Below, one piece after another: positions 28,542 to 38,073 of a DNA stretch of 64,000 bases (positions are counted from its first letter, which is position 1; every line of letters begins with the position of its first letter). The position numbers and the translations under genes are program-made. Under the pieces are notes generated by a model. It saw only the letters and a program-made list of their open reading frames with translations. It was not told where the DNA came from and made no database searches. Source of the stretch: Mesorhizobium sp. 65-26 (GTDB taxonomy: Bacteria > Pseudomonadota > Alphaproteobacteria > Rhizobiales > Rhizobiaceae); assembly GCA_001899205.1 (NCBI GenBank), contig MKVL01000015.1:1-64000 (forward strand), written 5' to 3'.

Positions 28542-28710
28542 CGACAAGCCGCTTTCGCCTACCAATCGCGGGAATCCGATAGTTCGGATCGCCGATAGAT
28601 AGGGTTCCTGCGACAGTTTGCGTTCGGAGGCCCATGCCGGTCGAAGGCGGACGCGAGCGGAAGTAGACCGTGCCCAACAAGATCACCGCCACGCCCGTGG
28701 CAAGGTAATC
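28542..28710. other. intergenic, no gene seen
   Basis: Sequence after holA up to repeat copy 2. A small GAATCCGATAGTTCGGATCGCC hairpin-like segment lies near 28570-28592. No ORF is supported. Confidence 0.4.
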
Positions 28711-28877
28711 GCATATGGGCCCGACCCCCACTCCGGTCGGCTTTGCCGACCACCTCTCCCCCGAACGACGGGGGAGAGGAAGTGCGCGAGCTTGTTGAAC
28801 CAGGCTCCTTTCCTCTCCCTCCGGAGGGGGAAGAGGTGGCGCCGCGCAGCGGCGACGGAGTGGGGGACTGCCCTATG
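28711..28877. repeat. 170-bp dispersed repeat, copy 2
   Basis: Begins GCATATGGGCCCGACCCC and ends GGGGGACTGCCCTATGAG. It follows copy 1 (27120-27289) in the same orientation nearly base for base, including CCACTCCGGTCGGCTTTGCC and GGCGACGGAGTGGGG. The two copies flank holA at about 210 bp and 170 bp distance. Confidence 0.85.
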
Positions 28878-29455
28878 AGATTAGCCCTGCGCTTCGCGGG
28901 GAGCTTCGATGACAGCCTGTCAGCCGGCGGATCGCATCCCGGCCTTTTGGCCGGCGCGTGGCGGCGCGGAGAGCGACGCCCAATCAGTCGCGAGAATCCG
29001 ACAATTGCGCCGCAGAAAACCGTCAGCCCTGCCTCTGCAGTCTCCGGGCATGATCGGTAATCTCACTTGCCTATCACTGGTATATCAGCGCAGAGCCCTC
29101 TTAAACCAGTACTTCATTATCCGGCAAATGCGGCAGCCAGCTCAACACCGTGCGGTCGCTCCTTCAGCTTTCAGGGGAGTTCCATCGAACCAGTTCAGGA
29201 AAGCCTCGGAGACCGATCGCCGGCGGGAAGGCGGGCGTCGATGGAGGGCCGTCACCCTTGGAAAGCGAGCCGCCCGCCACGCCCTTGCTGGGCTCGGAGA
29301 GAGTTTCGACACCTCGGGCTCCGGGGACAGATGTACTTTCCAGCCAGAAGTCGACGCCGATCGAAGGCAGCTGCGAGCGGAAGAGAAACTCTCCCCGTCC
29401 CAGTCGCGACGCGTTGCGAGGAACTTCGATATCTCGGCGCGACAGTTCCACCGCC
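28878..29455. other. intergenic, no supported gene
   Basis: About 580 bp. A 95-codon reverse frame at 29164-29451 exists but has no ribosome site and no recognisable domain, and its composition is like overlapping frames. It may be decayed DNA downstream of the DUF4336 gene. Nothing else was recognised. Confidence 0.4.
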
Positions 29456-30160
29456 TCAACGATCCGTCAGCCACCGGAACGCGTGGCGGATGGCTTCCTG
29501 GCCACCGTCGGTAACCGGCGCGCCATGCGCCATCAGCAACTTCCGGGCCGGCCAGGCCAGCACCCTTTCGATCGCCGAGCGCGCGGCGGGGCGATCCCTG
29601 AACGCCAGGCGGAACTTGCGCGGCACCTCTGGCCAGGGCGCCACCATCAGGTCGAGGCGCGCGACGGCGGCACGCCAGCCGCTGAACCAGCCGGGCGGGA
29701 GATGCTGGATCAGGTCGGTGAACAGCACTGTCTCGCTGGGACGGTGGAAGAAGACCACTTCCGTCGTGATCCGGTTTCCCCGGAAGACGACATGGTCGAG
29801 GTCGGCGGCCCAGCCCGCCTCCGGCAGGTCCGTGAGTTCGCTGTCGATGCGGATGTCGGCCCGTTTTGCGCTCAGGCCCGGCGGGGCGTGGACCAGCGCC
29901 TCGGGATAGGCACGCTGCCAGTCGCCGAGGAACACGTGGTGCAGCGTGTTGGGCGCCACGAGATGGCGGACGGTGCCGAGCGCTTCGATCTCCTTGCGGA
30001 GATCTTCGTGCAGCGCCGTCGGCGACCAGACGACCAAGCTTGCGCCCGGCAGCCTGATGACCGCCATGCGGGTGGGATAGTGAAAACCCGCGGCCGCGAT
30101 CACTATCGGGCCGTCCGTGATCCAGATATCCGGACCGAATTGCCTGAGAATGGCGACCAT
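29456..30160 (-). CDS. DUF4336 domain-containing protein
   Basis: 234 residues if the ATG at 30160 is used; the frame stays open to an ATG at 30322, but the added 54 residues look non-coding. The protein starts LRQFGPDIWITDGPIVIAAAGFHYPTRMAVIRLP and carries HLVAPNTLHHVFLGDWQRAYPEALVHAPPGL, GNRITTEVVFFHRPSETVLFTDLI and KLLMAHGAPV. This metallo-beta-lactamase-like layout is typical of DUF4336. The function is unknown. It is divergent from a TetR regulator with palindromic operators in the gap and is probably its target. Confidence 0.8.
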   Translation of the reverse strand: MVAILRQFGPDIWITDGPIVIAAAGFHYPTRMAVIRLPGASLVVWSPTALHEDLRKEIEALGTVRHLVAPNTLHHVFLGDWQRAYPEALVHAPPGLSAKRADIRIDSELTDLPEAGWAADLDHVVFRGNRITTEVVFFHRPSETVLFTDLIQHLPPGWFSGWRAAVARLDLMVAPWPEVPRKFRLAFRDRPAARSAIERVLAWPARKLLMAHGAPVTDGGQEAIRHAFRWLTDR

Positions 30161-30329
30161 GGCCGTCAAGGCCTCCAATGACACGCCGCACGGACATGGC
30201 ACAGCCGACAAGGCGGATTGCGCATCATCGCCGGCGGCCGGCCTGCACGGTCCAGTCGCGCGGCCTTCCGCCGACAGATCCCCATCCGCTGTGCTGTCCT
30301 TCGGCGCGGCGCCACGCGCCATGCCTTTA

Positions 30330-30352
30330 TTTACATGTGTGTAAATTTACAC
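30330..30352. promoter_or_regulatory. overlapping palindromic operators of the TetR regulator
   Basis: TTTACA-TGTG-TGTAAA (30330-30345, perfect 6-bp arms) overlaps the perfect 14-bp palindrome GTGTAAATTTACAC (30339-30352). The pair sits 13 bp before the TetR start codon and next to a TATAAA-like -10 (30358-30363). This is a normal place for autorepression and for control of the divergent DUF4336 gene. Confidence 0.75.
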
Positions 30353-30364
30353 TAGAGTATAAAG

Positions 30365-30949
30365 ATGGCAAGCCAGAAACGAACGGACCGGTCGCGCAAG
30401 CTCATTCTCGATGCCGCCGATGCGGCGTTTCGGGAATCGGGATTTGCCGGTAGCTCGATGGAGGAGATCGCGACCCGTGCCGGGCTGACCCGCAAGACCG
30501 TCTACAATCTGTTCAGCTCCAAGGATGAGGTGGCCGTCCAGCTCATCGCCCGGCTGGAGGCCGAGCCCGACCCGCTGTACCGCGCGCGGATCGCGGCCAA
30601 CGAGGATGTGTTCGCATTGCTCGAAAAGGTGTTTCTCGACAGCGCCGGATGGTGCCTGGCCAACCCTTCGCTCGCGCGGCTGGCTCTCGCGCCCGCCGAA
30701 CGGCCCACCCTGGAACCGCCCGCCGGCCGGCCCTCGTTCCAGCGACTGGTGCGGGACGTGCTGATCCTGGGCCAGCGCCAGGGCGCCATCCGTCCCGATG
30801 AGGATCCGAACTTCATGGCGCTGGTGCTGCTCGGCATATACGCCCAGGCCATGCTCTCGGCCCTCGCCGGCGGGCTATTCGACGAAAGCGAGATCAGGCG
30901 CGTCATCCGCGTCGTCGTCGAAGGGATCGGCGCGCGACCGCGTCGCTGA
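30365..30949 (+). CDS. TetR/AcrR family transcriptional regulator
   Basis: 194 residues. N-terminal HTH at about 10-55 (RKLILDAADAAFRESGFAGSSMEEIATRAGLTRKTVYNLFSSKDEV). The C-terminal ligand domain (residues 60-190) ends FDESEIRRVIRVVVEGIGARPRR. It starts right after the double palindrome at 30330-30352 with a very short leader. Probably represses itself and the divergent DUF4336 gene. Ligand unknown. Confidence 0.93.
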   Translation: MASQKRTDRSRKLILDAADAAFRESGFAGSSMEEIATRAGLTRKTVYNLFSSKDEVAVQLIARLEAEPDPLYRARIAANEDVFALLEKVFLDSAGWCLANPSLARLALAPAERPTLEPPAGRPSFQRLVRDVLILGQRQGAIRPDEDPNFMALVLLGIYAQAMLSALAGGLFDESEIRRVIRVVVEGIGARPRR

Positions 30950-31204
30950 TCGGGACCGCGTCGATCGCAGGGTTTGTCGGGCGGCACCTTCAAACGTCCA
31001 CCCCTTTCAAGGCCTTGGCCTGGGCTCGAGACGGACAGCAAGGCCCTGGCCATGCCGCCGCCTCGGCCTGCCACCGGGACGGTATCAGATCTCGGGCGCG
31101 CGAAGGCGCGACGGAATTTGCCCCGCTGGATAATGTGAGGAAACTCTAATAAAGATCATGACGGGGTAGGCATGATTTGCCGGGTCAGGGTTTCCGGGGG
31201 AGAA

Positions 31205-31411
31205 ATGACAAAGAAAATTGTCATCGGGTGCTTTTGCGCGCTGTTTTTGACGGTGGTGTTCTGGCGCGTGTCCGCCTTCCTGTCGCTCGGCGGCCGGCTG
31301 GATGACGCCGCGTTCATCGCCAGCCCGATCCTGGCCGTCGTCATCTCGGTGCTACTGGTGCGTTCGCGGCTGATGACGAGCAACAGGCTACAGGCCGACA
31401 ACGACGCCTGA
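31205..31411 (+). CDS. small membrane protein, unknown
   Basis: 68 residues from the ATG at 31205, which has GGGGGAGAA just before it; the frame also allows 31172. Two membrane segments: IVIGCFCALFLTVVFWRVSAFL at about 5-25 and AFIASPILAVVISVLLV at about 35-51, with a short charged tail. Stand-alone gene between the TetR gene and the parS-containing gap. No family recognised. Confidence 0.55.
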   Translation: MTKKIVIGCFCALFLTVVFWRVSAFLSLGGRLDDAAFIASPILAVVISVLLVRSRLMTSNRLQADNDA

Positions 31412-31917
31412 AGAGCGGTCGCCGCCGCTACCTTTTGCCGGTCCGCCGCTCCGGAGCGCGAAACGAACCGGTCAGATGCGCGCGAAGGCGATCCGGTTCA
31501 GAACCCCGACAGCAGGACTGTTTCACGTGAAAGCGGCTCGCCGCCGACGAACCCACGCGATGTATCCAACCCTAACCGGCGAGAGCTTCCCACCTGGAGA
31601 ACCCTGGGAGCAGTCGGGCTCTGCACGCCATTCGCCGGCGCATGCCTCCACGAGTTGGGTTTTCGAACAGGATCATGTGCGAAATCAAAGGTCTGTGGCG
31701 TTCTTCGGACGTTCGGCGGGAAGTGCCGAGCCGTCTTGCTCGCGCAGATATCCAGGAGAAATATGCCTGATCGTTCAATTGTCGATGTGAAGCAGCGCTC
31801 GTCCGCGCAATCATTCGCCGGCTAATCTGCGGGCAGCAAAGGAAGTCAAACAACCACACCTGCCGTCATGATCGTAAGACGTCGCACTCACCCGTGGTGA
31901 GGCGCCATAGGGCTACC
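31412..31917. other. 506-bp gap downstream of parB with a parS site
   Basis: Contains one parS site at 31519-31533 and no supported ORF. The rest is unremarkable. The end near 31900 holds the parB 3' region. Confidence 0.5.
31519..31533. other. parS site
   Basis: TGTTTCACGTGAAAG matches the alphaproteobacterial parS consensus TGTTTCACGTGAAAC in all but the last base. It lies about 400 bp beyond the 3' end of parB. Confidence 0.85.
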
Positions 31918-32805
31918 TCAGCGCTCGTCCTTCAGCCGCCGGCAGAGCTCGTCGAGCTGGTCCAGCGTGCGATAGGCAACGCGGATGGCGCCGCCGCGAT
32001 CCTTGTGCTCGATCGTCACGATCATGCCGAGCGTGTCGGTCATCAGCTTCTCGAGCGCCATCGTGTCGGCGTCCTTCTGCGCCGGCTCGGCCTTGCGCGG
32101 CGCGGCCGGGGCGGCGCCCGCGGGCATCTGCGCCAACGCTTCAGCCTGGCGCACGGAAAGCCCCTCCTCGACGATCCGCTTGGCGAGACCGGCCGGATCC
32201 TCGGCCGTCACCAGCGTGCGCGCATGTCCGGCCGACAGCGCGCCGTCGACCAGCATGTCGCGGATGACGTCGGGCAGTTTCAGCAGCCGCAGCGTGTTGG
32301 CGACATGGCTGCGGCTCTTGCCGATCACCTGACCGAGATCGGCCTGGGTGTAGCCATGCTCGTCGATGAGCTGCTGGTAGCCCAGCGCCTCCTCGACCGG
32401 ATTGAGGTCGGCGCGCTGGACGTTTTCGATGATGGCGAGTTCGAGCGCCGTGCGGTCGTTGACGTCGCGCACGATGACCGGGATTTCGGTTAGCCCGGCG
32501 CGCTGCGCGGCGCGCCAGCGACGCTCGCCGGCGATGATCTCATAGCGGCCCGACTGTCCGGGAGCGGGACGCGCGACGACCGGCTGTACCACACCATGTT
32601 CGCGGATCGACTGGGCGAGGTCGGTGAGCTCGGCGTCGCCGAAATGCCGGCGCGGGTTGCGCGGATTGGGGCTGAGGAATTCGATCGGCACCTTGCCGTC
32701 GGCCGCCGCCGGCGGCTTTTCCGGCGCGGCCGGGCGATCGATCTCGCCGATCAGCGCCGCAAGCCCGCGCCCCAGTCTCTTTCTCGAAAGGTCTTCGCTC
32801 ATCAC
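31918..32805 (-). CDS. parB: chromosome partitioning protein ParB
   Basis: 295 residues. The ParB/Spo0J N-terminal CTPase region has NPRNPRRHF and GERRWRAAQRAGLTEIPVIVRD, followed by ENVQRADLNPVEEALGYQQLIDEHGYTQADLGQVIGKSRSHVANTLRLLKLP (the HTH that reads parS). The C-terminal dimerisation tail is at about 260-295. It clamps onto parS and spreads. It lies downstream of parA with 71 bp between them. Confidence 0.96.
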   Translation of the reverse strand: MMSEDLSRKRLGRGLAALIGEIDRPAAPEKPPAAADGKVPIEFLSPNPRNPRRHFGDAELTDLAQSIREHGVVQPVVARPAPGQSGRYEIIAGERRWRAAQRAGLTEIPVIVRDVNDRTALELAIIENVQRADLNPVEEALGYQQLIDEHGYTQADLGQVIGKSRSHVANTLRLLKLPDVIRDMLVDGALSAGHARTLVTAEDPAGLAKRIVEEGLSVRQAEALAQMPAGAAPAAPRKAEPAQKDADTMALEKLMTDTLGMIVTIEHKDRGGAIRVAYRTLDQLDELCRRLKDER

Positions 32806-32876
32806 TCTTCCAGATCGTTTCGGTATCGAATCGGCTACAGGCCTTGAGTCTCTGGCCTGGTTTCGGCTCCGAACCT

Positions 32877-33698
32877 TTAAGCCGCGCGCAGTTTGCGTTC
32901 CCGCCGGATGACTTCGGAGGCCAGTTGCAGATAGGCCTGGCTACCGGAACATTTCAGGTCGTAGAGGATCGCCGGTTTGCCGTAGGAGGGCGCTTCGGAA
33001 ACGCGGACATTGCGCGGAATCACTGTCTCGTAGACCTTGTCGCCCATATGGGTGCGCACATCCTGCACCACCTGGTTGGCGAGGTTGTTGCGCCCGTCAT
33101 ACATGGTCAGCACGATGCCCTGGATCGTCAGCTCCGGATTGATCGATTGCCTTACCTGCTCGACCGTCTCCAGGAGCTGGCTCAGGCCCTCCAGAGCGAA
33201 GAACTCGCACTGCAGCGGCACCAGCACCGAATCGGCGGCCGCCATGGAGTTCAATGTCAGAAGGTTGAGCGAGGGCGGGCAGTCGATCAGCACATAGCCC
33301 AGATTCGCCTTGCGATCGGTGGCGGCACGCAAGGCATTGCGCAGCCGCAGGACACGGTCCGGCGCCGAGGCGATTTCCATTTCGATGCCGAGCAGGTCGA
33401 GCGTCGAGGGCACGATCGACAGGCCGGGCACGGCGGTCGGGATCGCCGCCGCTTCCAGATCGAGCTCGCCGGTCAGCACGTCATAGGACGAGACCGTGCG
33501 GTCCTTGCGGTCGATGCCGAGCCCGGTGCTGGCATTGCCCTGCGGGTCGAGATCGACGATCAGAACGCGCTCGCCGATGGCTGCCAGCGCCGTTGCCAGG
33601 TTGATGGCCGTCGTCGTTTTGCCCACGCCGCCCTTCTGGTTGGCGATGGTGATGATTCGAGGACCGTTCTTCATCATGGGTTTATGCCAGGCATTCAT
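32877..33698 (-). CDS. parA: chromosome partitioning ATPase ParA
   Basis: About 273 residues if the ATG at 33698 is used; ATGs at 33677 or 33674 are also possible and give lengths closer to some relatives. Deviant Walker A IANQKGGVGKTTTAINLATALA, VDLDPQGNASTGLG and VLIDCPPSLNLLTLNSMAAADSVLVPLQCEFFALEGLSQL are typical ParA/Soj. It moves ParB-parS complexes after replication. Located between rsmG and parB, as in other rhizobia. Confidence 0.95.
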   Translation of the reverse strand: MNAWHKPMMKNGPRIITIANQKGGVGKTTTAINLATALAAIGERVLIVDLDPQGNASTGLGIDRKDRTVSSYDVLTGELDLEAAAIPTAVPGLSIVPSTLDLLGIEMEIASAPDRVLRLRNALRAATDRKANLGYVLIDCPPSLNLLTLNSMAAADSVLVPLQCEFFALEGLSQLLETVEQVRQSINPELTIQGIVLTMYDGRNNLANQVVQDVRTHMGDKVYETVIPRNVRVSEAPSYGKPAILYDLKCSGSQAYLQLASEVIRRERKLRAA

Positions 33699-33721
33699 AT
33701 TATTCAGTCGCCACAAGCAGA

Positions 33722-34354
33722 TCAGGCAGGACGCAGATCAGACACTTCAAGAATGACGCCATGCGGGTCGGTGATGCTTGGATGTTCTACCAGATCGAAC
33801 GACCATCGGTGAGCGCTTTCTTGCAGCTCAGCCCGGTAATCCCGGCCTTTGTGGAACAGGCCGCGCGCGCCGGCGGAAAGCCACGGCGCGGCAAGGTCGA
33901 GAAGTGCCGAAAGCGGCGCGAGTGCCCGGGCCGTCACCACTTGCGGCGCCGGCACGAGGGCAGGAGCGTCCTCGATCCGCCGCGCCACGATCCGCGCGGG
34001 CAAACCGAATTGACCAACGACAGCCTGCAGGAAAGACGCCTTCTTCCGGTTGCTTTCGACCAGATCTATGGCTCCGCCCTCACGTTCGGCGAGCAGGAAT
34101 GCCAGCACCAGGCCGGGAAAACCGCCGCCGGATCCCAGATCCACCCAGCGTGTGGCCTTCGCCTCGATCAGCCCAAGCTGGGCGCTGTCGAGAATGTGAC
34201 GACGCCAGACATCGTCCAGCGTCGACGGCGCGGCGAGATTGATGCTGCGGTTCCACTTCAGGAACAGGGCTTCGAACGCCACCAGGCGCTCGAATGTTTC
34301 ACGTGAAACGGGGCCTGCCGCCGCGCGCAGCGTCTCCAGTGTGGGCGCTGTCAC
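33722..34354 (-). CDS. rsmG: 16S rRNA (guanine527-N7)-methyltransferase RsmG
   Basis: 210 residues. SAM-binding [23 protein letters not shown] and [16 protein letters not shown]. It methylates G527 of 16S rRNA. The stop of mnmG overlaps its ATG by 4 bp. The codons for VSRET (residues about 16-20) are a perfect parS site. Confidence 0.95.
   Translation of the reverse strand: MTAPTLETLRAAAGPVSRETFERLVAFEALFLKWNRSINLAAPSTLDDVWRRHILDSAQLGLIEAKATRWVDLGSGGGFPGLVLAFLLAEREGGAIDLVESNRKKASFLQAVVGQFGLPARIVARRIEDAPALVPAPQVVTARALAPLSALLDLAAPWLSAGARGLFHKGRDYRAELQESAHRWSFDLVEHPSITDPHGVILEVSDLRPA
34295..34309. other. parS site inside the rsmG coding sequence
   Basis: TGTTTCACGTGAAAC is a full match to the parS core and is read by rsmG as the residues V-S-R-E-T. 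It lies 585-600 bp upstream of the parA start. Confidence 0.9.
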
Positions 34355-36225
34355 GCCACATCCCTCTCGGCGGCCCGGCTGGCGTTGCGCACATGTGCCA
34401 CGATGATGGCCAGCGCGGCCGGCGTCATCCCCTCCATGCGCTGCGCATCCGCGATCGAGCGCGGCCGCCGCGCCTTCATTTTCTGCTTGAGTTCGTTGGA
34501 CAGACCCGGCACGCCGGCGAAATCGAGTCCGTCCGGAATCAACCGGCCTTCTTCGTGACGTATCTGCACGGCGTCCGCGTTCTGCCGGTCGAGATAGACG
34601 GCGTACTTGGCCTCCGTCTCCAGGCGCTCCCTTGTCTTGCCATCGATATCGCCGAAAGCCGGCGCGATGCGCGCCAGCCAGCCGACATCGACTCCGGGAT
34701 GCGCCAGCAACTCGTAGGCGGAGCGCCGCACGCCGTCTCGGTTGATCTCCAGCCCGTGCCGCGACGCCTCGTTCGGCGTCATCGCAATGGACAGGGCCAG
34801 CGCGCGCGCCTCGTCCAGCCGGCGCATGACGTCGCCGAACCGCGCTAGACGCTCCGACGATGCAACCCCGAGCTTCTCGGCCAGGGGCGTCAGCCGCTCA
34901 TCGGCATTGTCAGCGCGCAGCGACAGGCGGAACTCGGCGCGCGACGTGAACATGCGGTAAGGCTCGCTGATGCCGCGGCTGGTCAGGTCATCCACCATCA
35001 CGCCGATATAGGCCTCGGTACGGCTGAGCACGACCGGATCGGCGGCGCCGGCGCGGCGCGCGGCGTTGAGACCGGCCAGCAACCCCTGGGCGCCGGCTTC
35101 CTCGTAGCCGGTGGTGCCGTTGATCTGCCCTGCCAGGAAAAGCCCGGCGACCCGCCTGGTCTCCAGCGATGCCTCCAGTTCGCGCGGATCGACGTGATCG
35201 TACTCGATCGCATAGCCCGGTTGCAGCATCGTCGCACGCTCCAGCCCGGGAATGCTCTTCAATATGTCGAGCTGCACATCCTCGGGAAGCGAGGTCGAGA
35301 TGCCGTTCGGATAGATCGTGTGATCGTCGAGGCCTTCGGGTTCAAGAAAGATCTGGTGACCCTCGCGGTCGCCGAACTTGACGATCTTGTCCTCGATCGA
35401 CGGGCAGTAACGCGGGCCGACGCCTTCGATCGAACCGGAATACATGGCCGAGCGCCCGAGATTGGCGCGGATGATCTCATGCGTGGCGAGCGTCGTGCGG
35501 GTAATGCCGCAGTCGATCTGCGGATTGACGATGCGGTCGGTAAGCAGCGAGAACGGCTCCGGATCCTCGTCGGCCGCCTGCTTGTCCAGCGAGGCCCAGT
35601 CGATCGTACGCCCGTCGAGGCGGGGAGGCGTCCCCGTCTTCAACCGGCCGAGCTTGAAGCCCGCGTGGCTCATCGTCGCCGACAGCCCCATGCTGGCCTG
35701 CTCGTTCATGCGGCCCGCGACAATCTTCTTTTCGCCGATGTGGATAAGGCCGCGCAGGAAGGTGCCGGTGGTCAAAACGACCGCGCCGCAGCCGAACCGC
35801 CTGCCATCCGCGAGCACGACAGCAACGATCTTGCCATCCCTGATCTCGAAATCATGGGCCTCGCCCTCGATCACATCAAGGCCGTTCTGGTTCCGAATCG
35901 ATGCCTGCATCGCCTGGCGATAGAGCTTCCGGTCCGCCTGGGTACGCGGGCCGCGCACGGCAGGGCCCTTGCGGCGGTTGAGCAGGCGGAACTGGATACC
36001 GGCTGAGTCGGCCACCCGGCCCATCAGACCGTCCATGGCATCGATCTCGCGCACGAGATGCCCTTTGCCAAGCCCGCCAATGGCCGGGTTGCACGACATC
36101 ACGCCGATCGTATCGAAACGCAGCGTCACCAACGCCGTCCGCGCGCCGGCGCGAGCGGAGGCGCCTGCGGCCTCGCAGCCGGCGTGCCCGCCACCCACCA
36201 CAATCACATCATAGCGATCGGTCAT
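34351..36225 (-). CDS. mnmG: tRNA uridine-5-carboxymethylaminomethyl modification enzyme MnmG (GidA)
   Basis: 624 residues from the ATG at 36225, preceded by AGGAAA. FAD fold [15 protein letters not shown] at 6-20, [22 protein letters not shown], and the C-terminal helical domain ending in [27 protein letters not shown]. It makes cmnm5U34 in tRNA with MnmE. Length is normal. The stop overlaps the rsmG start. Confidence 0.96.
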   Translation of the reverse strand: MTDRYDVIVVGGGHAGCEAAGASARAGARTALVTLRFDTIGVMSCNPAIGGLGKGHLVREIDAMDGLMGRVADSAGIQFRLLNRRKGPAVRGPRTQADRKLYRQAMQASIRNQNGLDVIEGEAHDFEIRDGKIVAVVLADGRRFGCGAVVLTTGTFLRGLIHIGEKKIVAGRMNEQASMGLSATMSHAGFKLGRLKTGTPPRLDGRTIDWASLDKQAADEDPEPFSLLTDRIVNPQIDCGITRTTLATHEIIRANLGRSAMYSGSIEGVGPRYCPSIEDKIVKFGDREGHQIFLEPEGLDDHTIYPNGISTSLPEDVQLDILKSIPGLERATMLQPGYAIEYDHVDPRELEASLETRRVAGLFLAGQINGTTGYEEAGAQGLLAGLNAARRAGAADPVVLSRTEAYIGVMVDDLTSRGISEPYRMFTSRAEFRLSLRADNADERLTPLAEKLGVASSERLARFGDVMRRLDEARALALSIAMTPNEASRHGLEINRDGVRRSAYELLAHPGVDVGWLARIAPAFGDIDGKTRERLETEAKYAVYLDRQNADAVQIRHEEGRLIPDGLDFAGVPGLSNELKQKMKARRPRSIADAQRMEGMTPAALAIIVAHVRNASRAAERDVA

Positions 36226-36352
36226 TTTCCTGCTGTCCCGAATGAGACTCGAGAGCATGGTGTTTGGACCACATCATGCTTTATCTCTTTGGTTTGGAAT
36301 CGCCGGAACACATGTCCATCCGGCGGCCCGCTGTCAAGGAAACTCGTCGTTT

Positions 36353-36368
36353 CGTTTCACGTGAAACA
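36353..36368. other. parS site between mnmE and mnmG
   Basis: CGTTTCACGTGAAACA contains the full 14-bp palindrome GTTTCACGTGAAAC. Confidence 0.9.
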
Positions 36369-36468
36369 GATCTCGGGCTGGAAACGAACCTCTTTAGGCC
36401 CCCGGCAGGCGCAAGAATGATCGATCAGCCGAAGACGCACCTCCGCTCAGGATTGCCGACAGGCAGCA

Positions 36469-36483
36469 TGTTTCACGTGAATC
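36469..36483. other. parS-like site (one mismatch)
   Basis: TGTTTCACGTGAATC differs from the consensus at one base in the right arm. It lies about 115 bp from the perfect site at 36353. Confidence 0.7.
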
Positions 36484-36504
36484 ACGTCCATCATAGGGCC
36501 GGCA

Positions 36505-36519
36505 TGTTTCACGTGAGTC
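36505..36519. other. parS-like site (two mismatches) at the mnmE stop
   Basis: TGTTTCACGTGAGTC keeps the left arm and centre. The mnmE stop codon overlaps its right end. Confidence 0.55.
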
Positions 36520-37837
36520 ATTTTCCAATGCAGAATTGCGAGAAGATAACATCGAGCATGTCCTCGACGTCGACGGCGCCAACAATCCGTCCCAATCTGT
36601 CGGCCGCGAGTCGAAGTTCTTCCGCGCGCAGCTCCTGCCCGGCCTGGCTGCGAAACGCCGCTTGAAGATAGGTCTTGGACTCTTCCAGCAAGGCGACGTG
36701 GCGCAGACGAGACGGGAGCACATCGCCAGCCTGCCCGATGCCATCCCCGGCGCGGCGCGCAATCTCGTCGAGCAGCGTCGTCACGCCAGCCCCGTCCTTC
36801 GTCGAAACCGTCAGATCGTACCCAGGTACGGGGCGGCCGAATTCTGCAACAAGATCTGACTTCGTTCCGATGCGAAGCACCGGCGTGTCATTCACCGAAA
36901 CGTCGACCGGAACCGGCCTGTCCATGTCCTCCAGCAAAAGCACAAGGTCAGCGCCATGCGCCTTGGCGCGGGCTCTTTCTATGCCGATCGCCTCCACCTT
37001 GCCCGCATTCTCTCGAAGTCCGGCCGTGTCGGTCACCCGCACCCGGACACCCCTGAGATCGAGCACGACCTCCAGCAGGTCGCGCGTCGTGCCGGGCTCG
37101 TCGGTGACGATAGCCGCTTCGCGCCTCGCCAGCGCATTGAACAGACTCGACTTGCCGGCGTTCGGCGCTCCGAGAATAACCACCTCGAAACCGTCGCGAA
37201 TGATCTCAGCGACCCGGTAGCCCGCGACGTGTCGCTCGATCTCGCCGATCAGCGCCCCCACATCGGACCAGATCGCATCCGAAACAGAACCGGGCACATC
37301 CTCCTCGTCGGAAAAATCGATCTCAGCCTCGATCATGGCCCGCGCGTGGATCAGGCGACGGCGCCAATCCAGGTAGAGCCGGCTCTGCGCGCCTTCGGCG
37401 TTGCGCACGGCGAAGCGTCGCTGCGCCTCCGTCTGGGCGTTGACCAGATCGGCGAGCGCCTCGGTGCGAACCAGGTCAAGCTTGTCGTTCAGGAAGGCGC
37501 GGCGCGTAAAATCGCCGGGCTCCGCATGCCTGACGCCCCCGCAAGCGAGGATCGCCTCCAGCATGGCAGCAACGACCGCGAGCCCGCCATGCACCTGGAA
37601 CTCCGCGACATCTTCTCCCGTGAAGCTGCCCGGACCAGGAAAAAACAGCACCAGCCCGCTGTCGATCGTCGAGCCGTCCGGACTACGAAACCTCCGATAC
37701 GTCGCCAGCCGATCGGTAACCATCTTCCCGGAGATCGTTTCGATTACGAATCGACTCCGTGGGCCCGAAACGCGAATCACGGCGACGCCGGCGGGCAGCC
37801 GGCCGCTGGACAACGCGACGATCGTATCTTCGTGCAT
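36518..37837 (-). CDS. mnmE: tRNA modification GTPase MnmE (TrmE)
   Basis: 439 residues from the ATG at 37837. N-terminal tetrahydrofolate domain DTIVALSSGRLPAGVAVIRVSGP, G domain with GAPNAGKSSLFNALARREAAIVTDEPGTTRD and DTAGLRE, and the C-terminal FCIGK with the conserved cysteine. It works with MnmG on U34 of tRNA. The gene lies on the same strand as mnmG, with three parS-type sites between. Confidence 0.96.
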   Translation of the reverse strand: MHEDTIVALSSGRLPAGVAVIRVSGPRSRFVIETISGKMVTDRLATYRRFRSPDGSTIDSGLVLFFPGPGSFTGEDVAEFQVHGGLAVVAAMLEAILACGGVRHAEPGDFTRRAFLNDKLDLVRTEALADLVNAQTEAQRRFAVRNAEGAQSRLYLDWRRRLIHARAMIEAEIDFSDEEDVPGSVSDAIWSDVGALIGEIERHVAGYRVAEIIRDGFEVVILGAPNAGKSSLFNALARREAAIVTDEPGTTRDLLEVVLDLRGVRVRVTDTAGLRENAGKVEAIGIERARAKAHGADLVLLLEDMDRPVPVDVSVNDTPVLRIGTKSDLVAEFGRPVPGYDLTVSTKDGAGVTTLLDEIARRAGDGIGQAGDVLPSRLRHVALLEESKTYLQAAFRSQAGQELRAEELRLAADRLGRIVGAVDVEDMLDVIFSQFCIGK

Positions 37838-38073
37838 TCTTCGTCGATCCCTCGCTTCCAGGCGGTTCAACTGCGCCATAGCCTAAATGCTCGCGCGGCC
37901 AAAGTCCGCACTTACTGAACCAGCGCCGCCAGGCAACCAGCCACGGTTGTTTGCATTGACTGCCGCGGCATCATGCCGAAGACTAAAGCGCAGTCCGGAC
38001 GCCTGACGCCCATCGATGTCCGTACGTGCCCGGCCGAAATCTGAAAACCTGTGATCCCGCGAGGCGCTTCATC

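Noticed and set aside
29050-29062. GATCGGTAAT resembling the response-regulator box
   Set aside because: Only the ACCGAT core matches. There is no GTAT half-site or -10 at 19 nt.
29164-29451. 95-codon reverse frame upstream of the DUF4336 end
   Set aside because: No ribosome site, no domain, and composition like a shadow frame. It may be decayed DNA but cannot be called a gene.
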